From Coleophoma eucalyptorum (taxonomy: Eukaryota; Ascomycota; Leotiomycetes; Helotiales; Dermateaceae), in the NCBI GenBank assembly GCA_026120035.1, contig JALRME010000061.1:58555-122554 (forward strand): a DNA stretch of 64,000 bases, in the 5' to 3' direction. The notes below the pieces were generated by a model. The model had not been told where the DNA came from, did no database searches, and worked only from the letters and a program-made list of their open reading frames with translations. A program made the translations under genes and the position numbers. Of this stretch, positions 35,954-47,977 are shown piece after piece (positions within the stretch are counted from its first letter, which is position 1; each line of letters starts with the position of its first letter).

Positions 35954-38656
35954 TTAATCAATTCGACTTATAAAGTCATTAAACATCATAGAATCCCGCC
36001 TCATTTTAGTAAATGATCCCCCGCGTCCCTGGCGCGAGCGCTTTCGATGCGTATTGCTGAAGACTTCAGTCTGCCAATCTCTCCTCAGTGAAGTAACCAC
36101 CTCTAGAGCACGAGATGCACATCTCCAACTCTGCCCCATTTCTGCAAGGGCCTGTATACAAGTTAAAAGATGCTCATGTGCTCTTGCTCCCATCTCTCCA
36201 GATAGTGAACAGCAATGATAAACGTGAATCAAACTCGCTGTCAAGGCGACATGGGTGGTAGAAGTGTGGACCCATTTAAGTCTATAATTATCCCTGTAAT
36301 AGTCTAGAAGTTGACAGACTTCGATCGCAGATTGTGTGCAAATATCATGAGCCGAACGATATATTTCTTTGGAAGATGGCGAACATGGGTGCTCGGTTTT
36401 TGGGAATAGTAGTGGCCGGTTAAGTAAAATAACCGCGCCATGGTATTGTAGACTAGGGATAGTATCAACTTATGTGGTATAAGTGGAGGATTCAAAGGAT
36501 ATTAAAATTATTGATCCTTACTGGAGTTCAAGCACAGCAGGCAAGGTTTTCATTTTGGATTCACCGGTCGCGAGCTTTAAAGCCAATGGAAGAGACTCTC
36601 GCCAGTGCGAGAGCTCTAGTGACATTTTAGCAATGAAACTATGCGATTTCTTGGGATCATCTGGAGTTCCAGAATATCTTATTGGTCAGCCTGGCTATAA
36701 AGGTATTTCAGCTAGAACATACAAAACTTCAGATATTCTTGCCATTTTGGACACCAACTATATTAGGTACACATGGACGAATCCAACAGCACTGAAATCC
36801 GTGTCAGGCGGTAAATCTAAATATTTTCCTTCACTGATATACGGCTTCCATTGATACTGTAGTGCGGGAAGAGGCGGAGGTATAGACTGCGAAAGACTAT
36901 ACAGTAGAGATGGGCGACCATTGTAGCAACTCCATAGTCTGTGAATGATTAGTTATTGACAACAGTATTTTTTCAGTTCCGACGAACATGTTCATTGAGT
37001 AAGCAGCCCAAAAGATGTTGGTACGTAATTTGACTACATCATCGGCACTATCGGCATTTAAAAGACCTAAACGCATTTTGTTCATGTCATGTTTGAGATG
37101 CAAACCCAGATCTAGGAGCAAATGCAGGCCCGTACCTAAAAAGAGTAAGTACTTTTTAAGAGATTAAAAGCTTTGTGTTGAACATCTTACCAACATAAAG
37201 CCAACCTAGAGTTCATTAGCTAGGGATATGGAAAAAGGGAACGAGCTGGAAATTTTGAGAGCTATACTTGCCTCTGGAGTCCCGAGCTTGGCCACCTTCA
37301 TGAGCGGATAATATTGCAAGGCCCTGCAATGTTGCCAAAGAAGGTCTGTCCATTTCGACATCTAAGTATGCCTTTGCGCGATTGGCAAAGAACTCTGGAA
37401 GATCAGCGTGGCGTATGAGTGGGTGAGGACGAGAGTCGTAAGCCGCTCCAATAGCATATCTTATCAGATATCAGCAAATAATTAGGGCCGGGTTAAAAAG
37501 GATTAACATACATAGCATTGGCTAGGGTGAGTGAATAGTAGGAGGTTGCTATCCCCGAATCGTATTGGTACCTCTCTCGAAGAAAGATGGCCTTGTCTAC
37601 CACACACATCAGGGGGTTGTACCAGGTAAAGTATAGGTTGATGAGGTGATCTTCATAGCCTGGATCTCCCTCCCAGTTAAGTTTGGCTTGGTCGATGGCG
37701 AGTTTTCCGTGCACTTGAACTGTGCGGAGGTAGGGCTGCGATAAAGAGTAGGGCCCGTTATGAAGAATATGCATGTTGCTAGTCGCACCAAAGTAACGTA
37801 ACTCTCCGTCTTCCGCAATTTGGAGAGTCCCTAGTTGGGTTGATAATTGCCTCATCAATCCAGCAAATGCATCGTTTTCATCATCAGAGATCTCATCTGC
37901 CCCAAAGCTGTTTGTTTGACTCTCGGATGTATGAGGCTCTGTATATTGCTGCAAGTTTGGACTTGGGTTGGAATTTACTTCATTAAATGACGGAACACCA
38001 ATGCTCCTTACCCAATCTTCGTCTGGATAAGAGTTTATAATGTTCATACTCTCGTCCCTCAGCGATGGATCTTTATGATGTCCCACCAATAGATACGGAT
38101 AGTCTTCCGGTGGCCGGATACACTCTGGCTGGTCTGCAATGTCCAACCAATGTTCTAGGTCATCTCCTATGAAAGGGCGGGAACTATCGTTTGAAGCTCT
38201 CTCGCTAGGTTGGCCAGGGATAGGCACAGATTTCATGTGCTCAAGCTGGGTAGAATGTAGTGGGTAATGCGTGGCTTCGTATGAGTTAGGAGGCTGGGCA
38301 GCTGGCTTTGGGGCTGACGGTAATGACGTAGATTCTGTACTGGATGTATTCATCCTAAAGCAGTGGTCAGATATGCTGATATGGAAGCAAAGAAGGTTGC
38401 ATGCCGCCGTCTGTCTTCTCCAAAAACACAATCCACGCCATAGAGGTGACAGTTTGAGCACTTGGGGCGCGCATCATCGCACTTGATGCCACAATTTAGT
38501 GTCAATGTAACTAGTGATATAGAAGGGAGGTGGATGATCTCGTACCCGAACTTTGCGCTTCCTGCAGCTTAGACATGCAATAGAGATATAGCGACGTTCA
38601 CGATCGCTCCTCCCTGACGCGCTGCCGGTGCCACGCGGTTGTTGACCTGTCGCCAT
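35954..38656 (-). CDS. Zn2Cys6 transcription factor with fungal-specific regulatory domain, one in-frame TAG
   Basis: Nine exons: 38656-38546, 38481-38405, 38354-37512, 37459-37272, 37205-37191, 37135-36988, 36938-36723, 36677-36522 and 36452-35954 (750 codons). The zinc cluster is complete: Cys28, 31, 38, 45, 48 and 55, with spacing C2C6C6C2C6C; an intron falls just before Cys38. The middle homology region is readable (HPLIRHADLPEFFANRA, GWLYVGTGLHLLLDLGLH, LHLQYHGAVILLNRP). Introns at 38404 and 37271 need GC donors (GCATGC, GCAAGT). A TAG at 36758-36760, codon 521, where CAG fits the family, would remove about 230 residues. It is the only regulator in the window and probably controls the cluster through CCTCGG-type sites (inference). 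Confidence 0.8.
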
Positions 38657-40312
38657 GGAAGAGGCTAGAGCTCGAGCTTGAGCTTATGGCAATAAAACAA
38701 TACTAGAATATCTCAAGCATACAGGATAGTCATGCACGGCGTGTACTGGAAGGCGATACATTTGTAAGAAAGCAAGAAATAAATGAGAATGGGGGAATTG
38801 GCCTGCGGGGATGACAAGGACGAGTGCGGGGTCTCTGGAGTTGGGTGCTTAGCGCCGGACGAGATATATATGCTAACCAAACCTTGCACCAGTAATGTGC
38901 GGGGTTTTTGGCAGAGCCTCCCTGCCGTTGCAAATGCTACCGTAGTGGGAGGGCACGTAGCACGTTTTGTGTTGTAAGAAGTCTGATTAAGCTATTATGG
39001 CTAGTGTCTAGCTAAGTACCGTTGGTTGCTCACGTGCAACTGGGTACGTGTCACGTGTTACTATGCAAGTGAGTGATCTAGACCATGTGTGCCGTGACCC
39101 GTAGCTACTGAGTTGATTTCGTCTTTCCGAGGCCTCGGCGTTTGAAGTATTATATCGTATTACCGCCCATAATGAGCTATTCTTTGGTGCCTATTATTCT
39201 CGCGAATTCATGCTAATCGTACAAACCTACAAGTGGTCGCTTGTTTGTCGTTTCTACCATCTGGCGTCGCTACGTATTTACCCATGCTTAAAAATTACTA
39301 TCCCGCAAAGCCCAGTCAAGAACAATGATGTTATTGATCTTAAACTACAGTTGTGCAATTGAGTATCCTGATTCTAACACCCTGCCTGCTTTATAGCTCC
39401 TAACAAGTCCAGTAATAACACCTTGACTACACTGGTCGGCACTAGTGTCACATATATAAGATCTCCTGATTAAGTTAGATTGTAGGTGGAGGCCTGTTAC
39501 AGGGACATTGTGCAGTTTTCTGGGTTATTGTATGATGTTAAGCAAGTTGAGTCTGGTTCTTGAAATCAGGACGAGGCCAGAAACTGTTCCTAGTAAACCT
39601 ATGTACGACTTGTTCATGGCTAGCAGAGACTCCCACGAACTGTTGAACAATATGCGAATTATTATTGGCCATCTAGAGCGGCGTGGGAGGTACTATATAT
39701 AATTTTAGCATGAATTCTTGATGCTTCTTGATACACAAGTTTGTTGTAAACTATATTCCAAGCAAATTTGGTTTGCGAATCACTGGCTACATCATTTTTA
39801 TAGGCATATTGGTCTTCACATATTGGCATCTCAAATACCCAGGTCACATTATCTAGTAATCTCCTTGTCCAACAATAAACACTCTTGAAGGCAAGAGCAA
39901 AGTGCTCAGATCGATCTCATTTAAAACAGTAAGATAATTGGTGTCCTTTATAATGGAATTTGTTACACTCCAGAGGATTAGGATAACATTAGCTACCGCA
40001 AAGAAAATTGAGATAGACTCAACAGGACTAACCAGGAAATTGCGAGCTGACCTTTGATAAATCAGGATGAAAAATGAACATCCTAACACTTAAGATTCAT
40101 GTTCAGTTAATTCTGGTGCAATGCAGTAACATTTACAAAAAATTAGAAAGAATCCATAAAATAATACTATGTTTTCGACAGAATTTGATTATTTGGCGCT
40201 GTGGGAGTAAGTTTCAAGTCTTCCAAACCACTTTCCTGGCATTCAACCAAAAAGAAAAAACAGATCTGACTGGAAATCATAAAGATTATGCGATAGTCAT
40301 ATTTCTATTGCT
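38657..40312. other. Upstream region of the regulator and 3' flank of cyclase 2
   Basis: No gene recognised. A TATATAT tract near 38865 and the palindrome at 39127-39138 are the only notable features. The remainder is AT-rich. Confidence 0.4.
39127..39138. promoter_or_regulatory. Perfect palindrome CCGAGGCCTCGG upstream of the regulator
   Basis: This 12-base palindrome is two inverted copies of the hexamer found in the other cluster promoters, about 470 bases before the regulator ATG. It may mediate autoregulation. Confidence 0.5.
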
Positions 40313-41659
40313 CTAAAATATAGCAATTGCATTTGGATGACTTCCAACGCCACCTAGTGTAATATACTTGTCAGCACATCAAATTTGGATGAGGAAATCT
40401 TATCCACGTTGTCTACTTACCAGGGACATTGGCTGGTGCGCTTGAGATGAAGAAAGTGTACTGATTCTTCTGCTTGCACAGTTCTGCTAGCCTTTCTAGA
40501 TCCCACATTTCTCCAATCGGCACACCCCAGCGCGTCAGTAGAAATTGGTGGAGATTTATGGACTTCCGAGGCCAAGATTCGAAAGCCGGAGCATCTCCAG
40601 CCACAGCACTAAAGTAGTTGTCGTATAGGAAGTCGAGCATGTCTTCGGTTTGCTCAACTCCTACAAATGTATGCTCTGGTATCTTTAGAGTACCTAAGTG
40701 CTCTCTCTGCTTTTCATCCAACTGGTTGTAGTTTTCAACGAATCCCGAACGAATAATGAGTATATCTCCATATTGAAACTTGACTCCTTGCTTCACCGCG
40801 CAAGTTTTAATATCGCTCAAAGTGATTCGGTGTGTTGTAACAGGGTCGTAGCTCTTCCCAGAGAAGCCCCAGTAGTCAATGAGAACGCCACGGCCAGCTT
40901 CTCATGCATTAATAAGTCTGTAAAAAATCTTCCATTCGAAAGGCTAGACATTACCTATTCCATGCTCAGCCCATGACTGCATACCACCAGAACGTAGTCC
41001 GGGAATTTCATCTTTTGTAAGCTACCATTATTTCAGCCCTTTTTTTCATTTCATGATGATATGATGTTAACATACGCCATTATAGAAAATAATTTTATCG
41101 TTATGTGGGAGGCCGACCTTCCAAGATATAAGGGTGTTTTTCAAAAACAACCGGGGTAGAAAGATCTTACATGCCGAAATCCATCCCACTGCGCGCAAGA
41201 AAATCAACCTAAGGTAGGAATAAAATCACTTTAGGAACTACGAACCTGTGATCCACTTTGCGTATTCATGTTATAAAGATCATCAAAACCGGACGGTCCA
41301 ATTGGGCTTATGGTATGCTTGAAACCCTGTCTACCAAATGCTGGGGGATCCGGATAATCCGCGCGCCAGCTTGAGAGTCGTTTTAGGCTTGAAATATAAC
41401 TGAATCGCATTTTAGAACTTACTTGAGGTTTACTATCTCTCCAGTCTTAATTAATTTTGCAGCCTCCGCAATACGCTTTGGTGTTAGGAGATTCAGGCGT
41501 CCAAGCTGGCTGTGGTAAGAACTTGGCTGTAAATAGAGCTCTAGAGAATAGTACCTCGTCATTTTTGCCCCAGAACCAAGCTGCTCCTTCCGGGGCTCCA
41601 TCTATAGGAGGAAGTTCCACTCTTTTAGGCAAAGTTTCAGAGGAAGGGTCAAACTCCAT
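40313..41659 (-). CDS. Cyclase-family (PF04199) metal-dependent hydrolase, copy 2
   Basis: Eight exons: 41659-41555, 41505-41423, 41369-41246, 41188-41171, 41117-41076, 41021-40955, 40897-40421 and 40353-40313, giving 318 residues. All introns are GT-AG and all phases agree; one exon is only 18 nt. Segments readable after joining include NDELGRLNLLTPKRIAEA, NTQSGSQWDGFRH (metal-site region with the Asp that copy 1 lacks), GDILIIRSGFVENYN, VEQTEDMLDFLYDNYFSAVA and a C-terminal HPNAIAIF. It is clearly paralogous to copy 1. It may hydrolyse a different ring or lactone intermediate. Two CCTCGG sites lie about 190-205 bases upstream. Confidence 0.88.
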
Positions 41660-43761
41660 GATGTGCGCCTATAGTGAATAGAGATACGAAAATTGAAATC
41701 CTGTATAGCCAAGATGGTGAACAACTATAAGGTCGAGAGAGTTTCTTCTATTATCAACACTGGCCGAATTCTGACAAAGCAATGGTTAACGGACGCGGAC
41801 CTCGCAAACCGGGGGTTTAAAGCCTAAACTTCTCAGCCCGCCAACCTCGGTATCTCAGAACCTCGGTCTCAGTGCCACTTAAAAAGACTCCGCAGTCGCC
41901 CCCAGGCTTTGCCTTTCTATGTAAGCTGCAGTCAGTTCCGTTGTCGGTCTACTCTATATCAAGCTACGCTAATATTTCCAAATATATCAATAAGTGTGCC
42001 AACCTTGTCCATGTAACTACTGCCCAACCGAATCAATAGCTTATTGGTGAACACTTTGAGACCTTCTTCTAATCCATAGTACTATTTATAGTTAGACTTG
42101 CTTTGCTTACACTCTCTTCTTGTAAAAAGCTTTGGGTTTATAATAACATCTGCATAGGCTAAGAGTTGTACTCTTGATGTAGGAGAAAGTTATAAAGTCC
42201 AGCATTCACGAGTCTTACTCTTCCGAAGTCTCTTTAAAATATTGCTTTGCATATCAGCGTTGATTTAAGCTCTAGTCTATCTAATACTATGCTAGGGCAG
42301 GCCATTTCATGGCCCGCCGTTTCTTCATTGTTAAATTATAGTACTCGCTACAGGTACTATAAGGCTTTCTAGGCTGAGGGAATGGAGTAGTAGACCTGTC
42401 GCTATCTTAAAAAAGTAGAGAAAGCGATGTTTGATTCAAACAGAAATGAACAAGAATTCCTTGATAGCTAAGGCTCTTGATTTGCAAACCTATATCACGA
42501 TTGCCAAAGCTACAATTGTAACGTGTCTTAGACAATCATTCATAACGAAGATCCATAAGGCATATTAGTGACCAGAGATCAGAGTAACTAATTTGAAATT
42601 CTGTTATAATTGGTCGCAATCTTTGGTGATTCTCTATATCAGCTTGCTTAAATTGACAGGATAGCTTCACACTGGGCAGGTAGATTCGGAAATACGTACA
42701 TTGCAGAACTCTGATGACTCTATAAATTTATGATGATCCTAGAATCCAGATTATCTCTGTCCAACTCAACTCAGTTGTATTCATGTATATAGAAAATGTG
42801 TTGATGTTACTGCTAAAACTGGCGCGTAAAAGCTTACCTTCACGGCCAGCAATGTCCCGCATGTGTAGTCTCAATCTATTCCGTCAAACCAGCGTTACAT
42901 TTTCACATGTCGGAACTTCCCCCAAAGCTGCCACCCCACATTCTATCGATAAGACAAAATCCTTTTTATTCTGGTATGTCATATTGCATCTTTAAATTAT
43001 ATTAACACTTTACATATTTGTAAAAGCTATAGATAAACAATTGAGCTTTTGACTACTAAAATGTATGAACCCATCATACCACATTCGCAAAAAGCATTAC
43101 ACGCACTATCTTAAAAAAGAGCTACAGTCAATTTTTGGGAATTAGCAAGATTAGTAACATAAATTTTGTTAAAAAATCAGTCTAAATATGTTCACTTGAG
43201 TAGAGAAAACTCTTTGTAGACGTCTTGGTAATAGAAAGACTTGCACTGTAAACTAGCAGATTATTATCTTGATGTAGGATGTTAATCATAGATAAATTCG
43301 CTAAAATATCTATCTAGGCTAAAAGTTAGTAAAAGTTACGAGTTCAAAAAGCCTCAAGATTGTTGCAACATAACATTTATGAACTGTGATTGCTGACAAA
43401 ACAATCAAGTCATGCCACCCTAGTAAACCCATCGGAACATCGCTCAAAGATGCATTGTCTTGTAGAATAACATAATTGTTTTAATAACGGGCAAAAAAAA
43501 ATTCATAAAAATGGGTTCTCTATCCCCTACTTGAAGATATATCCCGACGTTGCAACCTGATATATTCGCCTTTGCATCAGGCTAGTCAAAGAAAAAAATT
43601 TCCCTTTATAAGTCATTGATATTGAGACTGAGAATAATCGCTTCAATGAAAGACGGAACGCAGTTATTACACTGAGGGAAATTCGGACTATGTATCATTG
43701 ACTAATTGGCCTAGTGACTTTTTGGCTTGGTTTCTGCTTGCTGAATATGAAAAAGTTTGAT
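41660..43761. other. Intergenic region between cyclase 2 and the P450
   Basis: The first 300 bases are the cyclase 2 promoter. The rest is AT-rich with no coding signal recognised. Confidence 0.4.
41845..41866. promoter_or_regulatory. Two CCTCGG sites in the cyclase 2 promoter
   Basis: CCTCGG at 41845-41850 and 41861-41866, the starts 16 bases apart on the same strand. Confidence 0.5.
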
Positions 43762-45444
43762 TCAAATATCTTTGTCCGAGGCCTCGAACTCTTTTCGGAT
43801 GATTTCTGCGTGCTTCTCAGAGCGAGGTGTAATAGAACATTCAAACTTCTGCGGCACTGACAACCAACCTGGAACACAGAGTGTTTCAGGCTCAATGATT
43901 TTACCATCAAATTTCTTTTTGGAGATATTGAATGACCAAAGGATTCGGGCAATATTGATGAACATAGAGCGCTCCGCGACATGAATGCCTGGACAAACGC
44001 GTCTTCCCGCTCCGTATGCATAATGGTCTCTTGCCGAAGGATCTCCCACGTTTAGATATATTGCGGCTGGTAATGGATGATCAAGGTACCGCTCTGGGCG
44101 GAAGCTAAAGGGATCTTCCCACCTTTCAGGATCAAAGTGAATAGCCCTTTACAAGATGTTAACATTTTTTAAAGGAACGATTTCCAGGTAAAAAGGCACT
44201 TACCACCAATTTAACATAACTACTGAGCCTTTGGGTATAAACATTCCTTCGTACCAGTCGTCTTCGACAACTGTGTGGTGCATTCCATACTGGTTTGGAG
44301 GTCTCCATCGAAGACCTTCTTTCACTACGGCTCTGAGGTAAGGAAGATTGTCGTGATCATCAAACGTGGGCAGCCGATCCAGACCAACAACACGATCCAA
44401 TTCTTCTTGTGCTTTTTTGCTTGCCTCAGGAAATAGTGAGAAGGCAAGAATAAGGCTATTCAATGCTGCTGATGTTGTCTCAGCTCCTGCTTCGATCAAA
44501 TGTCCTGTATGAAAGGCGGCTTCAAGCTCATTCATGTTTAGCTTCTCAAGGTCTTTCTCAGCAAAATCTTTACCGAAACAGGGCTTGATGTTACCGATTG
44601 CCACCTTTTTATTGAGATCTCTCCAAAGCTCCAGATAAATATTGGAGTCGTGAGCGCAGATTTCCTGCGCATAAGTCTTCCAATTGTTGGTCATCCACTG
44701 TGGCATTATCTTAAGAGCTGGAAATGTATCAATCAGATGAACTCCAGGGCTCGAAATGTCGGAAAGGTTGATAAGAACGCTAAAAATCTTCTGAATCAAT
44801 GGATTTGTCCAGTCCGCTATCCGCTCTCCGTATATAATCCGACAAATCAAGCTAGCAGAATATCGTCGGTTAAAGTCGTAAAATCCATCGGGGTCCTGAA
44901 GTAATTCGAACATTAACTGTTTCGATTCAACATCCTGAATTGGCTGGTATTGTTTTGTGGCGTTGATGTTCAGGAGATCATGACTGAGTTTCCGAACAAT
45001 CCGATGTCGAGGACCATACGGCATAAATACCTGACGACAGCCAGCACTCGCCGTGTCTTGAGCTAAAGGCATGGGCGGCCGGGAGGAATATATGTTCGAT
45101 TTCTTGTCCATGAGATCTTTGACTGCCTTAGGAGATGACAGCCAAATATAATCTGTTCCCCCAATCCTCGTGTAAAAAACATCCCCGTATTTCTGCCACC
45201 ATTCGATAGCTTTGTCCTTGACGGAGTTGCTATCTGCCAAGTGGAATAGACTACCAATAAAAGGTAGTCCCCTTGGTCCAGGAGGAAGCTTTCTACGTCT
45301 CCAGTCCTTAAGAATGTTTGGAGTTGTACATATGTAAAAAATTATGAATAGCGGAATTGGTAGGAGTAAAAAAGCGGTATAAATCTTCCAATAAGTAAGC
45401 CACCATGTAATTGCTTTGGACATCGACTGTCCATCAGAAGCCAT
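43762..45444 (-). CDS. Cytochrome P450 monooxygenase
   Basis: Exons are 45444-44204 and 44146-43762, giving 541 residues. ATG at 45444 is the first true ATG of the frame. An N-terminal membrane anchor (FLLLPIPLFIIFYICTTP) is followed by the proline hinge LPPGPRGLPFIG. The I-helix reads EAGAETTSAALNSL, the K-helix KEGLRWRPP, then FRPERYL, and the heme loop YGAGRRVCPGIHVAE with Cys about 465. All the residues for an active P450 are present. It is an ER-membrane enzyme that hydroxylates a small lipophilic substrate, probably the entry step of the pathway (inference). Three CCTCGG/CCGAGG sites precede it. Confidence 0.93.
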
Positions 45445-45553
45445 AATGTTTATGATCACAGCTCCAGAAGTTGTTCGACTGTAAAAACAAAATTATGATT
45501 TAGCATTCGATCCTTTTTATATGTCTTGATGTAAAACACTAGTGCTATTTGCT

Positions 45554-45633
45554 CCTCGGCCAAAGGGGTCAGGAAAGAACAACACGATCTCGTTTCGGTG
45601 TCCCCAGTGGCCGAGGTTTCAAAAAAGCCGAGG
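45554..45633. promoter_or_regulatory. Three CCTCGG/CCGAGG sites in the P450 promoter
   Basis: CCTCGG at 45554-45559, CCGAGG at 45611-45616 and again at 45628-45633, 110-190 bases upstream of the P450 ATG. This is the densest group in the window. Confidence 0.55.
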
Positions 45634-46011
45634 TGAGCTTACAGGGTCAAGTCAAGCAGGCTTGGTGCTTTGATACGCAGTTGGAATTCTGCTGCTATCC
45701 TCATACATCTTTTTAGCGCTTCTTATGCTAGGAGCAGCCTAAACTAGTATCTACAAATACGGCATGTCTATGGTACGTTGTTTACAAAGTGAGTAAAAAT
45801 GAGTAAATGACAGAAAGCAAGTGACGGCGTCCCTGCACAATGCCCCTATCTGTGGTATTGTTGGTATTATATTTGTAGAGGTTCTGTCATACAGTAGATT
45901 ATAAAGTGGATAAGATAGCATATTTATTGAGTCCTTTGATCTTCTATAAAATAGAGAGCTAACTGTTTAATCTTTCTTGTGCGAGCATAAAAGTTGAAGC
46001 GTAGTGATACG

Positions 46012-46087
46012 GGGGACGTTGCGGGGGATACTGCGGAGGACATTGCGGGGACATTGCGGGGGACATTGCGGGGGACATTGCGGGGGC
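46012..46087. repeat. G-rich minisatellite
   Basis: About six copies of a 12-13 base unit resembling GGGGGACATTGC, followed by looser GGACGCTATGG-like units to about 46150. Confidence 0.75.
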
Positions 46088-46729
46088 CGCTATGGGAAGC
46101 ATTAACGGAACGCTGTAAAGGACGCTATGGAGAACGCTATAAGTGGAGGTAGACGCTATAGTTGAGAGTTTATTTCAGCAACGCAACCGGTTGTAAAATA
46201 CTTCGATACATGCAAATTTGTAGTGGGAGATTGAACTATTCTTGAAAAATGTTTGCGCAGGCGCAAATAATGATTTCATGTATGACCATCCAATAGCGGA
46301 GGTCACCAAATCTTGACCTCAGTGTATGACTTTCATGATGTCTAGCAAGAAATCCATCCACCACTATAGTATAGAAATTGTTTTGCCTAGTTTACAGAGC
46401 TCTAATTATTATCAGGAAAGAAACATTATGAAAAGTAGTTTTTATATATCACAATAGTATCATTCTAACCTTAGTTACTCTTGATTCACTTTCAATAGCG
46501 TTTATTTCGTAATATACAGTATTATTACGCCGGGAATTAGCTGAACTATGGCTGCATCTACGTGTCACCGAAGTGCAATACATCAGAGGTGTCGTATATG
46601 TAGCGCTAAACCATTAGAGCGTGGGGACACCATGAGAGACGTGCAAGGAATACAGCCTTGAAAAATTGGTAGGCCAGGCCGCGGCCCGGGTCCAGCTTGC
46701 ACTTACCTACATTTTGTCTGTAGTATGTG

Positions 46730-46735
46730 CCTCGG
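46730..46735. promoter_or_regulatory. CCTCGG site in the SDR 2 promoter
   Basis: A single CCTCGG 257 bases before the SDR 2 ATG. Confidence 0.4.
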
Positions 46736-46991
46736 TTCAAGCCACTAATCTACTGCAAGCTACATATAACTTACTGTGCTCGGCACGCTAACCCTAAATA
46801 CTCATTCCGAAAAGTCCTCGTTCATAGTTGTAAAATGCAGAACTTGCCCCACTGAAGCCCGCTGTGGTTCGATATAAGAACTTAATGAAAAACTCGAAGT
46901 TATCTATTCAAAGAGTCTCGCATCTCTTTCTAAAATTAACCTTCGAACCTTGAGTTTCAAAGCCTATAGTCCAGGGGTACACTTCTCAGTG

Positions 46992-47819
46992 ATGTCTTCT
47001 ACTCAGCCGCCAAGCACACCCGCATGGGTCCTTGCTCCAGATCATAGCACAACTGTTGCTCGTATTCAATCAGTTGCTGGCAAAGTTGCGGTGGTCACCG
47101 GTGGTGCTCGCGGAATAGCAGCCCAAATAGCACTTGGTCTTGCAGAAGCAGGTGCACTAATAGCTATTTTCGATATTTTGCCGGAACCAGTCAAAGTAGA
47201 TTTTGATGCCATTCTTCAGGCCTGTCCGAAAGCTAAGTTCTTTCGCGCTGACGTGACTTCTCCGGAGTCATTGGCGGAAGCATTTCAGTCCACAATCCAA
47301 GAATTCGGAAAGATAGATGTCTGTGTCGCAGCAGCAGGTGTGTTAGGTGATGCATCTATTATTGATGTCCAGAAAGCCGAACTACTTCGTCAAGTCAATA
47401 TCAATCAGCTGGGTGTATTCTTCACCGTACAACAAGCGGCGCGACAGATGGTGGCTCAAGGCCATGGAGGTGCAATTCTAGTTATTGCATCAATTGCATC
47501 ACATAGATCACTGAGAGGCCAATTGTCGTCCGTCTATGTCATGACTAAGTGGGCAGTAAGAGGTCTGGTAAGACAAGCAGCCTTAGAGCTGGGAAAGCAC
47601 GGGATCCGAATAAACTCTTTATCGCCCGGATATGTTCAGACTGATCTTGCGATACCTTTTATCACAGAAGAAAAGCTGAATCTTTGGAACTCAACAGTCC
47701 CCCTGGGACGTATGGAAAGACCAGACGAGCTCAAGTCGCCAGCGGTTTTCTTATGTAGCGATGCTGCTGGTTACATAACTGGGACAGATCTACTAGCTGA
47801 CGGTGGTGCATTATGTTGA
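46992..47819 (+). CDS. Short-chain dehydrogenase/reductase (SDR), copy 2
   Basis: A single exon of 275 residues starting at the first in-frame ATG. The cofactor loop is TGGARGIA, with Ala where the third glycine of TGxxxGxG is usual. CVAAAGV replaces the NNAG motif. The catalytic residues are present in IASIASH and YVMTK, followed by RINSLSPGYVQTDL and TDLLADGGALC. It is distinct from copy 1. It probably oxidises a hydroxylated intermediate made by the divergent P450 gene (inference). No peroxisomal signal is seen. Confidence 0.9.
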   Translation: MSSTQPPSTPAWVLAPDHSTTVARIQSVAGKVAVVTGGARGIAAQIALGLAEAGALIAIFDILPEPVKVDFDAILQACPKAKFFRADVTSPESLAEAFQSTIQEFGKIDVCVAAAGVLGDASIIDVQKAELLRQVNINQLGVFFTVQQAARQMVAQGHGGAILVIASIASHRSLRGQLSSVYVMTKWAVRGLVRQAALELGKHGIRINSLSPGYVQTDLAIPFITEEKLNLWNSTVPLGRMERPDELKSPAVFLCSDAAGYITGTDLLADGGALC

Positions 47820-47977
47820 TTGTCTTTAAAAAAGACTTTGTGCTTTTGTATCATTCTTTAATAACAAATAAGACTGCCCTACCCCTTGGATCATAATATC
47901 GTGGAACCATAATATGCATAAGAATATAAGCCTCAGAGTATATACACATGTAGCTTTTTTCCTTCCTCTAGTTTATT

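Larger units (their letters stand above)
45445..46991. other. Divergent promoter region between P450 and SDR 2
   Basis: No gene recognised. It contains regulator-like hexamers near both ends and a G-rich minisatellite in the middle. Confidence 0.45.

Noticed and set aside
36483..36854. Plus-strand frame of 123 codons at 36.5 kb
   Set aside because: It overlaps exons 7 and 8 of the regulator on the other strand and has no recognisable features.
39508..40089. Short frames between the regulator and cyclase 2
   Set aside because: They are isolated, low in coding character and have no family resemblance.
46012..46150. Possible CRISPR-like array
   Set aside because: The units are short, contiguous and without unique spacers, so this is a minisatellite in a eukaryotic genome.
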